DNA of 64,000 bases. Origin: Verrucomicrobiota bacterium. Its GTDB lineage: Bacteria; Verrucomicrobiota; Verrucomicrobiia; CAIQCK01. The notes under the pieces were generated by a model. That model made no database searches and was not told where the DNA came from. It was given only the letters and a program-made list of their open reading frames with translations. The translations under genes were made by a program, and so were the position numbers. Below, piece after piece: positions 63,453 through 64,000 of this stretch; positions within the stretch are counted from its first letter, which is position 1, and the number at the start of each line of letters is the position of its first letter. The DNA is taken from contig JACRJX010000025.1 in NCBI GenBank assembly GCA_016235595.1, forward strand, positions 62,001 to 126,000, read 5' to 3'.

Positions 63453-64000
63453 CTACGACCTTTGGCGGAATTCGTCAATCACGCGCAGCGTCTGTGCCGT
63501 CTCCGCCACGTCGTGGACGCGGACGATGTTCGCGCCGCGAGTGACGGACCAGACCGCCGCCGCAACGGAGCCGTGCCGCACAGCATCGGGATTTCCGCCG
63601 TCCGGGCCGAGCAGCCTGGTGATAAGGCTTTTGCGCGAGACTCCAATAAGCACAGGCCGGCCCAGCGCGCACACGGCATCGAGCCGCGCCAGCAACGTCA
63701 GGTTGTGCTCCACAGTCTTGCCAAAACCGATGCCGGGATCCACCGCGATCTGTTCCGCAGCGATGCCCGCGGCTTCAGCAGCGGCCAGCCGCTCACGGAG
63801 AAAACCGACGACTTCGTTTGTGACGTCGTCGTAGCGGGGATCGAGTTGCATCGTTTGCGGCGTGCCCTGCATGTGCATCAACACCACGCCGGCGCCAGCG
63901 TGTGCGATGGTGGCAAGCATCGCCGAATCGAAGCGGCCAGCACTGATGTCGTTGATGATGTGCGCGCCGGCTTCGAGGGCACGGCGGGCCACTTCGGACT
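63453..64000 (-). CDS. folP: Dihydropteroate synthase, 3' part (runs off window)
   Basis: The N-terminal part lies beyond the window edge. The visible 180-odd residues have INDISAGRFDSAML, VLMHMQGTPQTMQ, DPGIGFGKTVEHNL, LIGVSRKSLITRLLG and a late VRVHDVAETAQTLRV, all DHPS landmarks. The enzyme condenses p-aminobenzoate with dihydropterin pyrophosphate in folate synthesis. It lies upstream of glmM on the same strand; the stop at 63453 is 13 bases from the chosen glmM start. Confidence 0.94.
   Translation of the reverse strand, partial: SEVARRALEAGAHIINDISAGRFDSAMLATIAHAGAGVVLMHMQGTPQTMQLDPRYDDVTNEVVGFLRERLAAAEAAGIAAEQIAVDPGIGFGKTVEHNLTLLARLDAVCALGRPVLIGVSRKSLITRLLGPDGGNPDAVRHGSVAAAVWSVTRGANIVRVHDVAETAQTLRVIDEFRQRS

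Overview
The window is a piece of a GC-rich bacterial chromosome, most likely from Verrucomicrobiota (a Pedosphaera/Limisphaera-like lineage), with Planctomycetota as the alternative. The pointers are a DUF1080 protein, several exported SGNH esterases, a Tat-exported Gfo/Idh oxidoreductase, an exosortase, planctomycete/verrucomicrobial-style short leucine-rich repeats and many dispersed palindromic repeats. No rRNA, tRNA, CRISPR array, insertion sequence or phage gene was recognised. The lineage call is inference from gene content only.

Region 1 (1-13.2 kb) is mixed accessory and metabolic: small membrane proteins, a CPBP-type membrane protease, an exported glycoside hydrolase, a thiamine-diphosphate decarboxylase followed by a TatD-like hydrolase, more small membrane proteins separated by palindromic repeats, and an ETF-ubiquinone oxidoreductase. 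A small exported protein here has an in-frame UGA just after its signal peptide (8650-9180).

Region 2 (13.2-45.1 kb) is one block of 24 genes, all on the minus strand. It reads as an exopolysaccharide biosynthesis, export and exosortase cluster. It begins at about 45.1 kb with a NusG/UpxY-like antiterminator. Then come a polyprenyl-phosphate sugar transferase, two enzymes of a WbpB/WbpD-type diacetamido-uronic acid route, a Wzz/BY-kinase-like protein, deacetylases, glycosyltransferases, a Wzy-like polymerase, three FemAB/GNAT-type transferases, a Wzx-like flippase, a radical SAM/pyruvyltransferase/FrhB-like trio and a UDP-HexNAc dehydrogenase. It ends with an outer-membrane barrel, an exosortase and a giant TPR lipoprotein.

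Region 3 (45.5-53 kb) holds a Tat-exported oxidoreductase and tilS, three consecutive exported SGNH/GDSL esterases, and an RsmB-like rRNA methyltransferase. TilS contains in-frame heptamer-repeat insertions.

Region 4 (53-58.3 kb) is the most unusual part. Two tandem genes encode exported proteins with an almost identical Lon-type (S16) protease domain and no ATPase. The N-terminal module differs: leucine-rich repeats in one, a formylglycine-generating-enzyme-like fold in the other. The duplicated unit carries its promoter and a fragment of rsmB. Just downstream is a second small exported protein (57768-58136), homologous to the one at 8650-9180 and also carrying an in-frame UGA at the same place.

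Region 5 (58.3-64 kb) is housekeeping on the minus strand: aconitase, a DUF1080 protein, phosphoglucosamine mutase and the 3' part of dihydropteroate synthase, which runs off the window end.
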